A DNA stretch of 64,000 nt. Origin: Paractinoplanes lichenicola (GTDB lineage Bacteria > Actinomycetota > Actinomycetes > Mycobacteriales > Micromonosporaceae). The DNA is taken from assembly GCF_016785085.1 (NCBI RefSeq), contig NZ_JAENHO010000004.1:186001-250000 (forward strand). Direction: 5' to 3'. A program made the translations under genes and the position numbers. The notes under the pieces are model-generated. The model searched no databases. It saw nothing but the letters and a program-made list of their open reading frames with translations, and was not told where the DNA came from. Within the stretch, counting starts at the first letter, position 1. Each line of letters begins with the position of its first letter. This document shows, one piece after another, positions 57,460 through 64,000 of the stretch.

Positions 57460-60273
57460 TCAGCCCCCGTCGTGGCGTTCGACGGCGCGGGCGATCTCGA
57501 CCCGCGAGGTGACCGACAACTTGTGGAAGACGTTGCGGATGTGGGTCTCCACCGTCTTCGTGCTCAGAAAGAGGGCCTCGGCGATCTCGGCGTTGGTCCG
57601 GCGGTCGGTGATCAGCCGGGCGATCTCGAGCTCGCGCCCGGTCAGCCCGGCCAGGCCCGAACCGGGTCCGCTGCGGTGGTGCACGCGGCGATGGCCGAGC
57701 CGCCGCATCAGCCGTTCGGCCTCGGCCCGGCGCCTCGGTGCGCCGCAGCGCTCATAAAGGTCACAGACCAACTGCAGCTCCCGTACGGCGGCCTCGGGCT
57801 GATCCGCCTCGGCCAGCGCGCGGGCGGCCAGGAAGCGGGACGCGGCCTCGTCCGTCGGCCCGGCGCTCGTCGCGGCCTCGGCCAGGGCCAGCTCGGCGGC
57901 CTCGTGGGGGCGGCCCTGGGCCAGGGCCGCCGCCGCGGCGGGCCGGCCCGTGTCGCCGGCCAGCGCGGCCGCCTCGGCCACCCGGCCCGCGGCGAGACAG
58001 CACCGCACCAGCAGCTCCCGCGCGGCCGGGCGCAGCGGGGCCGGAAGCGCGTCGAGGGCGTCCCCTTCGGTCATTTGCTCGGCGGCGGCCGGCTCACCCG
58101 CGCCGGTCAGCGTCGTGACTAGTCGCTCGGCGGCGGCCGGTTCGCCTGCGCCGGTCAGCGTCGTGAGCAGTCGCTCGGCGGCGGCCGGTTCGCCCGCGTC
58201 GGCCAGCGTCGTGGCCAGGGTCAGCCGTGACCAGACGCCGGGCAGGGTGTGGGCCTCGCCGCCGTGGGCCTCGACGCACTCCTCGGCCAGGGTCCGCGCC
58301 CGGGCCGTGTCGCCGCTGGTCGTGGCGACCGTGGCCCGGGCCAGCAGCGTCCACCCGAGCAGGGACGGGTTGCCCGACGAGCGCGCCACCTCGATCGCCT
58401 CGTCGAGCACGGCCGCGGCCTCCGGCAGCCGCCCCCGCGCCGCCCGCACCAGCCCGGCCCAATACATCACCGGCACGTGATGGCTGACCACGGCGAGGGC
58501 CCGTTCGGCGTGCCGGGCGGCATCGCTGAGCCGGCCCGCCAGCAGCTCGGCCGCGGCGAGCTGGCCGACGATCGGGTCGGCGGAATGCCCGATCTCCTCG
58601 TCGGTCTGCGCGTCGAGCAGCGCCGCGGCCTCGGCGCAGGCGGCCACCGCGTCGGCCTCGAGACCGGCGAAGGCGGCGCTGAAACCCAGCCGCATCGAGG
58701 TCTCGGCGATCACCCGCGGATCGCCGAGCCGACCGGCCGCCGCGCGGGCCCGGCGCGACCACTGGACGGCCGCGGTGAACTCCAGCCGGAACTGGTGATC
58801 CTGGGCGATCGCGCACATCAGCGTGGCCGCCTCGGCCGGACGGTCCTCGCCGGCCTGGGCCAGGGCCGCCGTCAACCGGCGGTGCGCGGCGTCGTGCCGG
58901 CCCAGCGTGTGCTCGATGCCCGCGCACTCGGCGATCAGCGGGACCCGCGCCGCGAGGTCCTCCTCCGGCAGCAGCGCGAGGGCCCGTACGAGGGCATCTC
59001 GGGCCTCGGCCAGCCGACCGGCGCCGCCCAGCGCCTGGCCCAGCGCGGCCCACAGCTCGGGGTCGCCGGGCCGCAGGTCGAGCGCGTGGCGATACCAGCG
59101 GGCGGCCTCCCCGGGCGCCGGCAGCAGCACGTCGTCACCCGCTTCCCGCAGCAGCGCGACCGCCTCCGGGTCGCCGGGACGGGCGGCCTGCACGATGTGA
59201 TGGGCGCGCCCGGCCGGCGGCACGCCCCGCTCGGCGAGCGCCCGGCCCAGACGTTCATGCGCACCGACCCGCCACGCCCGCGGCGCGGCGTCGTAGACGG
59301 CCCGGCGCAGCAGCGGATGCCGGAACCGGAACCGGCGCGGGGCCTCCGTGGGGCGTACGAGGTCGCGGTCGAGCAGCGCGTCGAGGGCGTCGGCGACCTC
59401 CGGCTCGGTGCGCTCGGCCGCGGCGGCCACCAGCTCAAGCTGGAACGGGTCACCGGCCACGGCCGCGCCCTCGAGCACCCGGCGCACGTCCCGGTCGAGC
59501 AGGGCGAGCTCGTCGGACATCGCCGTCGACACCGCGTCCTCGGTGGACGTCCGGCCGTCGGGGGAGCGGCCGGTGCGCGCCAGCTGGGTCAGATAGAACG
59601 GGTTGCCACCACTCTCGGCGTGCAGCCGCGCGGCATTCGTGGCTCGCGGACCCAACAGCTCCCGTACGGCCTCCGGGGTGAGCGGGGCGAGGTCGAGCCG
59701 GGTCGCGGCGGCCCGATCGAGCGCGGCGGTCAGACGCCCGGACGTCTGGCGGGGCCGCATCGCCAGCCCCAGCAGCACGGGCGCCGCCGGGGGCCGCCGC
59801 AGCAGCGCGCACAGCAGCTCGACCGACCCCTCGTCGGCCCAGTGCAGATCGTCCAGCAGCAGCACGGTCGGGGTGGCCCGGGCCAGCACCTCCAGTACCT
59901 GACGGACCGCCCGGTGCGCCCGGTAGCGCGGATCGCCGCGCCCCTCCGACGCCGGGGCCGGCCACGACGGCAGCAGGCGCGCGAGCTCGGCCTCCGTCTC
60001 GTCGTCGAGCTCGGGCCGGGCCGCCCGCAGATATTCGTCGAGCGCGTCGACGAACAACCAGAACGGCAGGTCCCGCTCGAACTCCGAGGCGCTGCCGTCG
60101 AGCACGAGCAGGCCCCGCTCGTCGGCCATCCGGCCCAGCTCGGCGAGCAGGCGGCTCTTGCCGATGCCCGGCTCTCCCGCGATCACCAGCGTCCGGGCCC
60201 CGGCACCGTCCAGCGCCGCCGCCAGCACCGCCAGCTCGGCATCCCGCCCCACCAGATCACGCCCCTGCTCCAC
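57460..60273 (-). CDS. Large ATP-binding LuxR-family regulator (LAL/MalT-like)
   Basis: 937 residues from GTG 60273. An N-terminal AAA ATPase has Walker A VIAGEPGIGKSRLLAELG, Walker B TVLLLDDLHWADEGS and downstream sensor regions. A long TPR-like helical domain runs from about 350 to 860. The C-terminal LuxR helix-turn-helix is LTGRELEIARLITDRRTNAE then FLSTKTVETHIRNVFHKL. The TPR part contains a 16-residue tandem duplication from a 48-bp DNA repeat. LAL proteins switch on transport or antibiotic clusters; the target is unknown. Confidence 0.92.
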   Translation of the reverse strand: MEQGRDLVGRDAELAVLAAALDGAGARTLVIAGEPGIGKSRLLAELGRMADERGLLVLDGSASEFERDLPFWLFVDALDEYLRAARPELDDETEAELARLLPSWPAPASEGRGDPRYRAHRAVRQVLEVLARATPTVLLLDDLHWADEGSVELLCALLRRPPAAPVLLGLAMRPRQTSGRLTAALDRAAATRLDLAPLTPEAVRELLGPRATNAARLHAESGGNPFYLTQLARTGRSPDGRTSTEDAVSTAMSDELALLDRDVRRVLEGAAVAGDPFQLELVAAAAERTEPEVADALDALLDRDLVRPTEAPRRFRFRHPLLRRAVYDAAPRAWRVGAHERLGRALAERGVPPAGRAHHIVQAARPGDPEAVALLREAGDDVLLPAPGEAARWYRHALDLRPGDPELWAALGQALGGAGRLAEARDALVRALALLPEEDLAARVPLIAECAGIEHTLGRHDAAHRRLTAALAQAGEDRPAEAATLMCAIAQDHQFRLEFTAAVQWSRRARAAAGRLGDPRVIAETSMRLGFSAAFAGLEADAVAACAEAAALLDAQTDEEIGHSADPIVGQLAAAELLAGRLSDAARHAERALAVVSHHVPVMYWAGLVRAARGRLPEAAAVLDEAIEVARSSGNPSLLGWTLLARATVATTSGDTARARTLAEECVEAHGGEAHTLPGVWSRLTLATTLADAGEPAAAERLLTTLTGAGEPAAAERLVTTLTGAGEPAAAEQMTEGDALDALPAPLRPAARELLVRCCLAAGRVAEAAALAGDTGRPAAAAALAQGRPHEAAELALAEAATSAGPTDEAASRFLAARALAEADQPEAAVRELQLVCDLYERCGAPRRRAEAERLMRRLGHRRVHHRSGPGSGLAGLTGRELEIARLITDRRTNAEIAEALFLSTKTVETHIRNVFHKLSVTSRVEIARAVERHDGG
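58078..58221 (-). repeat. In-gene 48-bp tandem repeat encoding 16-residue units
   Basis: Copies start at 58078, 58126 and 58174. They encode AGEPAAAERLLTTLTG-type units in the TPR domain. Being a multiple of 3, each copy preserves the frame. The near-identity of copies suggests recent expansion. Confidence 0.9.
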
Positions 60274-60328
60274 CGGCTCAGGGTCGCACCCCGATGTCGT
60301 CCCGCGCGACCGTCGGCACGCTCGACCT

Positions 60329-60571
60329 GTGCCGCGATTCCTGCTCCACAACCGACACGCCGCCGCCGACTGCGGGGTGGTGTTCGCCGCCTTCCGGGGC
60401 TTTCCCAGCCCGCTGCGGCACACCGGCGCGCTCGCCTCGTGCCGGGCCGGCGGCCACGAGATCTGGTGGCAGGCCACCGCGGCCGACGCCGCCGGCGCCC
60501 TGGACCAACTGCCGCACTATGTCGCCGCCACCACCACCGCGACCCGCATCGAACCGGTCGACACGCCCTGA
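60329..60571 (+). CDS. Small conserved-type hypothetical protein
   Basis: 80 residues from GTG 60329. It starts VPRFLLHNRHAAADCGVVFA and has SCRAGGHEIWWQATAADAAG and a C-terminal YVAATTTATRIEPVD: a ferredoxin-like alpha-beta order similar to small actinomycete proteins annotated as hypothetical. It is divergent from the LuxR regulator across 55 bp and may be its target. Function is not known. Confidence 0.75.
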   Translation: MPRFLLHNRHAAADCGVVFAAFRGFPSPLRHTGALASCRAGGHEIWWQATAADAAGALDQLPHYVAATTTATRIEPVDTP

Positions 60572-60591
60572 TGTCGTGCTCGCCTTTCTTA

Positions 60592-60687
60592 CCGAACTCG
60601 CTGGTCTTGCCGAACTCGCTGGTCTTGCCGAACTCGCTGGTCTTGCCGAACTCGCCGTCTCACCGAACTCGCCGGTCTTACCGAAGG
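60592..60687. repeat. 18-bp tandem repeat before FAD hydroxylase
   Basis: CCGAACTCGCTGGTCTTG units at 60592, 60610, 60628, 60646 (17 bp), 60663 and a partial at 60681. The last unit merges into CCGAAGGAG, which supplies the ribosome site of the next gene. An LAELAG peptide would be read if translated, but no start supports that. Confidence 0.92.
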
Positions 60688-60694
60688 AGACACC

Positions 60695-61816
60695 ATGTCC
60701 GAACGTACCGAGGTTCTCATCGCCGGGGCCGGGCCGACCGGGCTGACCCTGGCCTGCGCCCTGACCGCCCGCGGCATCGACCACGTGCTGCTCGACCAGG
60801 CCGAGCGCGGCGCCAACACCTCACGGGCGGCGGTCATCCACGCCCGTACGCTCGAAGTGCTCGACGGCCTCGGAATCAGCGAGGAACTGGTGCGCCGGGG
60901 GATCGTCGTGCCCGCCTTCGCCGTCCGCGACCGCGATCGCGTGCTGATGCGGGTGCCGTTCGGCGGGCTGCCCACCAAGTTCCCGTACACGCTGATGCTG
61001 CCCCAGGACGTCACCGAACAGGTGCTGGCCGCCCACCTGCCCGCCGGCAGCGTTCGCTGGGGCCACCGGGTCGTCGGGTTCGAGAACGACGCCGCCAAGG
61101 TCGCCGGCCCCGACGGCTCCATCAGCGAGATCCGGTTCCGCTACCTGGCCGGCTGCGACGGCATGCACAGCGCCGTCCGCGAACAAACCGGCATCGGCTT
61201 CACCGGCGACCAGTACGCCGAATCATTCGTCCTGGCCGACGTGACGATGGACTGGCCCTACCCCCGCGACGAGGTCAACCTGTTCTTCTCACCGAACGGC
61301 CTGGTGGTGGTCGCGCCCCTGCCCGGCGATCACTACCGCATCGTGGCGACGCTCGACTCGGCCCCCGAACACCCAACCGCCCTCGATGTGCAGCGGCTGC
61401 TGGACGACCGGGGCCCGATGGTCTCGCCGGGGCGGGTGACCGGGGTGGCTTGGAGCTCACGGTTCCGGGTGCACCACCGGCTGGCCGACCACTATCGGCA
61501 GGGCCCCGTGTTCTTGGCCGGCGACGCGGCCCACGTGCACAGCCCCGCCGGTGGGCAGGGCATGAACACCGGGATCCAGGACGCGGTCGCACTGGCCCGG
61601 GTGCTGGCCGGGGACCCTGCTGACCTCGACGCATACGAACGAGAACGACGGCCTGTGGCGGCCCAGGTCGTCGCCACCGCGCACCGCATGACTCGGGCGG
61701 CCACTGTGCGCAATCCCTTGCTACGGGCCGGCCGCAACACCGTTCTCGGTTTCGCGGGGCATGTGCCGGCCGTTCGGCGCCGCTTGGCTCTTAACCTGTC
61801 CGAACTCGGCCGCTGA
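60695..61816 (+). CDS. FAD-dependent aromatic hydroxylase-like monooxygenase
   Basis: 373 residues, ribosome site GAAGGAG. FAD-binding motif VLIAGAGPTGLTLACALTAR, the DG motif in YLAGCDGMHSAVREQTG and the GD motif in VFLAGDAAHVHSPAGGQGMN are all present. It belongs to the group A class (PHBH-like). It is shorter than the polyketide-type members because it lacks the C-terminal thioredoxin-like domain. Substrate unknown. Confidence 0.92.
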   Translation: MSERTEVLIAGAGPTGLTLACALTARGIDHVLLDQAERGANTSRAAVIHARTLEVLDGLGISEELVRRGIVVPAFAVRDRDRVLMRVPFGGLPTKFPYTLMLPQDVTEQVLAAHLPAGSVRWGHRVVGFENDAAKVAGPDGSISEIRFRYLAGCDGMHSAVREQTGIGFTGDQYAESFVLADVTMDWPYPRDEVNLFFSPNGLVVVAPLPGDHYRIVATLDSAPEHPTALDVQRLLDDRGPMVSPGRVTGVAWSSRFRVHHRLADHYRQGPVFLAGDAAHVHSPAGGQGMNTGIQDAVALARVLAGDPADLDAYERERRPVAAQVVATAHRMTRAATVRNPLLRAGRNTVLGFAGHVPAVRRRLALNLSELGR

Positions 61817-61833
61817 TCAACTCCTACTGATCG

Positions 61834-61859
61834 CCCCCATAGCCCACCCTCCCTGGGGG
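61834..61859 (+). terminator. Weak hairpin after FAD hydroxylase
   Basis: CCCCCA and TGGGGG, 6-bp stem, 14-nt loop, 18 bp after the stop. Possible terminator. Confidence 0.4.
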
Positions 61860-61910
61860 CCTCCACCACCGCCCATTCTAGTGAAGCGGGCCGATCTTCA
61901 AGGGGTGGCC

Positions 61911-61936
61911 TGTGGATAACTCTCGATTGTGGATAA
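61911..61936 (-). other. Two DnaA-box-like sequences
   Basis: TGTGGATAA at 61911-61919 and 61928-61936, each the reverse complement of the classical TTATCCACA, same orientation and 17 bp apart. They sit alone, with no dnaA/dnaN nearby. Confidence 0.5.
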
Positions 61937-62069
61937 CCGCCTTGGTGGCTCCGACGAGGTCTAAGCTTCGGAGTCCAAGGCGGGGCAGGGGCCGTGCCGT
62001 GAGGCTTCAGCAGCGGCGCCCGGATGCGGGGAGGGCGGCTGTTTCGTGGGCCGGAGCCGGGCGGGGCTT

Positions 62070-62325
62070 GGGGACTGGCGGCGGGTCGAGGCTTGGGCCG
62101 GCGGCGGGCTTGGGCCGGCGTGGGCCTGCGGCGGGCTTGGGCCTGCGGCGGGCTTGGGCCTGCGGTGGGCTTGGGCCGGCGTCGGCCTGCGGTGGGCTTG
62201 GGCCGGCGTCGGCCTGCGGTGGGCTTGGGCCGGGGTCGGCCTGCGGTGGGCTTGGGCCTGCGGCGGGCTTGGGGCGGTGCCGGGCTTGGGTTGGCGTGGG
62301 CCTGCGGCGGGCGTCGGAGCGCGAG
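62070..62325. repeat. 27-bp tandem repeat downstream of TetR gene
   Basis: Regular copies start at 62167, 62194, 62221 and 62248 with consensus GGGCTTGGGCCGGCG then TCGGCCTGCGGT; shorter and variant copies lie on both sides (GGGCTTGGGCCTGCGGC words). The array ends just before the stop of the minus-strand TetR gene. Confidence 0.93.
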
Positions 62326-62327
62326 CG

Positions 62328-63113
62328 TCAAGCGGGCGCGGTTCGGCCGTCGGTGGCGGCGTCCAGAGAGGGGCGGAGGGGGAGTAGGGCCGCCCGCACC
62401 AGGTCGGGTAGTGACCCGGAGGGGATGACGAAGCCCGGCATGGAGGGCGGGACATTCGCCGCTCCGAGCCATCGTTCGAGGGCGACCCGTACTGCGGCGT
62501 TCGCGGCTGCGGCGAGCACCTCGGCGGTCAGGGCGTCGATCTCAGGGTGCCGCGCCACGATGGCCGGCCCGTCGAGAGTGGTCATGCTGTCGACGTAGCA
62601 GGCCCGCAGCGAGGTGCTGGCCGAGATCATGGCGAGTGCTTCGGCCGGCGGAGGTGCGGCCGTCCAGGCGGCGGACGATCTCGTCAGCACGTCCCCGACG
62701 TTCCCAGCGTCCGGGGCCTCCCCGGCCGCGCCGTCCCCGGCTGCAGCGTCCCCGGCCGCGTCGTCCCCAGCGTCCCCGGCTGCAGCGTCCCCGGCCGCGT
62801 CGTCCCCAGCGTCCCCGGCAGCGGCGTCCCCGGCGGCGGCGTCCGCGGTGTAGAGGCCGATCACAGCCTCGATCACGGCGTCGCTCAACGGCCCGTCCGG
62901 GCTCAGCCGGGCCGTCCGGTCAGCGGTCAACGCGGCCACGATCGCGTGGTCGCGACTAGGGAAGTAGTTGTTGTACGTGCGCGGCGAGACCCCCGCGGCC
63001 TCGGCGATGTCGTCCACCCGTACGCGTTCCGGGCCGTGTTCCAAGGCGAGCCGCAAAGCCGCCGCGCTCAGGGCCTCGCGGGTCGCCTGCTTCTTCCGCT
63101 CGCGAAGACTCAT
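62328..63113 (-). CDS. TetR-family regulator with repeat-expanded C-terminal domain
   Basis: 261 residues from ATG 63113. The helix-turn-helix is ATREALSAAALRLALEHGPE then VDDIAEAAGVSPRTYNNYFP. After about residue 85 is an Ala/Gly/Asp repeat tract of about 45 residues from a 39-bp DNA repeat, making it longer than the usual 190-220. The remaining C-terminal part resembles MftR/TetR_C_17-like domains. The divergent right-edge gene is its likely target, across a three-half-site palindrome. Confidence 0.88.
   Translation of the reverse strand: MSLRERKKQATREALSAAALRLALEHGPERVRVDDIAEAAGVSPRTYNNYFPSRDHAIVAALTADRTARLSPDGPLSDAVIEAVIGLYTADAAAGDAAAGDAGDDAAGDAAAGDAGDDAAGDAAAGDGAAGEAPDAGNVGDVLTRSSAAWTAAPPPAEALAMISASTSLRACYVDSMTTLDGPAIVARHPEIDALTAEVLAAAANAAVRVALERWLGAANVPPSMPGFVIPSGSLPDLVRAALLPLRPSLDAATDGRTAPA
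62735..62848 (-). repeat. In-gene 39-bp tandem repeat in TetR gene
   Basis: Copies at 62735, 62774 and 62813 (partial). Each encodes 13 residues of the GDAAAGDAGDDAA kind. 39 is a multiple of 3, so the frame is kept. Confidence 0.9.
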
Positions 63114-63142
63114 GCCGCCACCCTCGCACCAAAAGTACGTGG

Positions 63143-63164
63143 ACGCAAACTTGCGTGCACGCAA
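63143..63164. promoter_or_regulatory. Overlapping palindromes, probable TetR operator
   Basis: ACGCAA-AC-TTGCGT (63143-63156) overlaps TTGCGTG-CACGCAA (63151-63164), giving three alternating half-sites. It lies between the divergent starts at 63113 and 63176. An AATAAT at 63163-63168 could be the -10 for a leaderless start at 63176. Confidence 0.75.
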
Positions 63165-63175
63165 TAATGACGTCC

Positions 63176-64000
63176 ATGAGAGCGAAAGGCATCGCCTACG
63201 ACACCGGCTTCGTCGTCGACGGGCGCAACTCGATCGACCACCTCGACCCCGCACGCCTCGAGTTCACCGCCGAGATCGCGGCTTCTCTAGGCCTCGAGGT
63301 CTGGTTCTCGCCCTACCCGCTGGACCTGACGTTGGAAGAGACGAAAAGCCTGTTCCGAGACTGCGCCGAGCGGGCCGAGCGCCTCCGCGCCGCCGGAAGC
63401 GAGGTCGTGTTCGTGGCCGGCGTCGAGCTGACCCTCATGGTTCGCGGTCTCGTCAACGGCGACCGCCTGCCCGATCGCCTCGGGCACCTGTTCGCCGATC
63501 CGCGGGCGCGCATGCCCGAGGCCCGCGACCGTCTCGACAGTTTCTTTCGCGACGTCGTGCCGCGGATCCGGGAGCGGTTCCACGGCAAGGTCACGTACGC
63601 CGCGATCCCTTACGAGGCCACCGTCTGGGAGCTTTTCGACTTCGTCACCCTGGAGCTGATCCGCTCGGCGGAGGTGGCCGAGCAGTTCCCTGACGCCGTA
63701 CGGGATCTGGTCGCCCATCCGAAACCAGTCGCCGTCTCCGGTTTCGGCTGCGCGACGTGGCGCGGCGCGGCCGAGGTGGCCCCGCGCAGCATGGAGATCG
63801 TCGAGCCCGGCGGGAAGAGGCTGGACGGCGTCTACGAGCGCGCCGAGGCCGAGCAGGCGAGATATCTGGCCGAGGTGCTCGACATCTTCGACCGGGCCGG
63901 CGTCGACAGCACGTTCGTCCACCTGTTCGCGCTGCACAGCCATCCGCATCGCCTCGGTGGCGATCCGCGCGACGACCTCGACCGGGCCAGTCCGGGCGTC
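63176..64000 (+). CDS. TIM-barrel-like conserved hypothetical protein, 3' end cut by window
   Basis: 275 codons are visible from ATG 63176 and the frame is open to the window edge. It starts MRAKGIAYDTGFVVDGRNSI and continues with SLGLEVWFSPYPLDLT, RDCAERAERLRAAGSEVVFV and a middle YLAEVLDIFDRAGVDSTFVH. It resembles actinomycete proteins sometimes annotated as abortive-infection-like, of TIM-barrel type; I recall this loosely. No phage-defence role is shown. It appears to be the target of the divergent TetR protein, with a predicted leaderless start. Confidence 0.7.
   Translation, partial: MRAKGIAYDTGFVVDGRNSIDHLDPARLEFTAEIAASLGLEVWFSPYPLDLTLEETKSLFRDCAERAERLRAAGSEVVFVAGVELTLMVRGLVNGDRLPDRLGHLFADPRARMPEARDRLDSFFRDVVPRIRERFHGKVTYAAIPYEATVWELFDFVTLELIRSAEVAEQFPDAVRDLVAHPKPVAVSGFGCATWRGAAEVAPRSMEIVEPGGKRLDGVYERAEAEQARYLAEVLDIFDRAGVDSTFVHLFALHSHPHRLGGDPRDDLDRASPGV

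Larger units (their letters stand above)
61817..62327. other. Gene-free stretch with hairpin, paired DnaA-box-like words and 27-bp repeats
   Basis: 511 bp between the convergent hydroxylase and TetR genes. It holds a weak terminator hairpin, two TGTGGATAA words and a 27-bp minisatellite. Reading frames across it are Gly/Arg/Pro-rich repeat artefacts. No RNA gene or transposon ends were seen. Confidence 0.75.

Noticed and set aside
61911..61936. Replication origin
   Set aside because: Only two boxes, with no AT-rich unwinding region and no dnaA/dnaN genes nearby.
62024..62428. Plus-strand Gly/Arg-rich frame over the 27-bp array
   Set aside because: The composition follows the repeat; no start signal and it overlaps the TetR 3' end.

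Overview
The window is chromosomal DNA from a high-GC filamentous actinomycete. The GC-rich third positions, frequent GTG/TTG starts, frequent cgtacg, a mycothiol-type DinB-fold enzyme (MDMPI family), a Methyltransf_19 protein, an Imm5-like protein and a lectin-tailed secreted chitinase suggest Micromonosporaceae (Actinoplanes-like). The family placement is inference. No rRNA, tRNA, CRISPR array or transposase gene was seen.

Layout. 1-8.7 kb holds unlinked metabolic genes: a cut SDR, a FAD monooxygenase, a sulfide:quinone-reductase-like flavoprotein divergent from an NmrA-like gene across a 19-bp palindrome, a crotonase, a secreted GH18 chitinase, an EamA exporter and a DUF2269-like membrane protein. 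8.9-12.8 kb has two NarL-type two-component systems in tandem. 13.5-34.6 kb is a ring-opening catabolic island. On the minus strand it carries hyuA-hyuB (hydantoinase/oxoprolinase) followed by an imidazolonepropionase-like amidohydrolase. Divergent from these is an operon-like row: ABM-fold protein, CUT2-type ABC importer, degenerate HyuA-like protein, DUF917 protein (S-methyl-thiohydantoin desulfurase family) and a PucR regulator. Further on are an M17 aminopeptidase and a second hyuA-hyuB pair. The gene set suggests uptake and hydrolysis of a hydantoin or thiohydantoin, or another cyclic amide, but the substrate is unknown.

36.1-37.3 kb is a low-GC patch with an orphan gene. 37.4-47.6 kb is a convincing hydroxyproline/D-amino-acid catabolic locus: [2Fe-2S] and FAD dehydrogenase subunits, a DHDPS-like deaminase, a proline-racemase-family epimerase, an aldehyde dehydrogenase, a DAO-type oxidase, a GntR-FCD regulator and an ornithine-cyclodeaminase-family reductase. 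A TetR/SDR pair with a clear palindromic operator and a predicted leaderless promoter sits inside it. 47.6-49.9 kb carries an Nramp-related transporter with altered metal motifs and two PRC-barrel-like partners. 49.8-53 kb is a minus-strand operon of SDR, short acyl-CoA-dehydrogenase-like protein, PIG-L deacetylase and methyltransferase. 53-64 kb has an alcohol dehydrogenase, an Imm5-like protein, a Methyltransf_19 protein, a MITE-like inverted-repeat element, three regulators (two TetR, one large LuxR/AAA), a universal stress protein, a FAD hydroxylase and a right-edge gene cut by the window.

A recurring theme is minisatellite DNA. Tandem arrays of 18, 23, 24, 26 and 27 bp lie between genes, and arrays of 39 and 48 bp lie inside two regulator genes. 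In two operons a stop/start junction is itself duplicated in tandem (26 bp and 32 bp), creating tiny overlapping reading frames upstream of the next gene.
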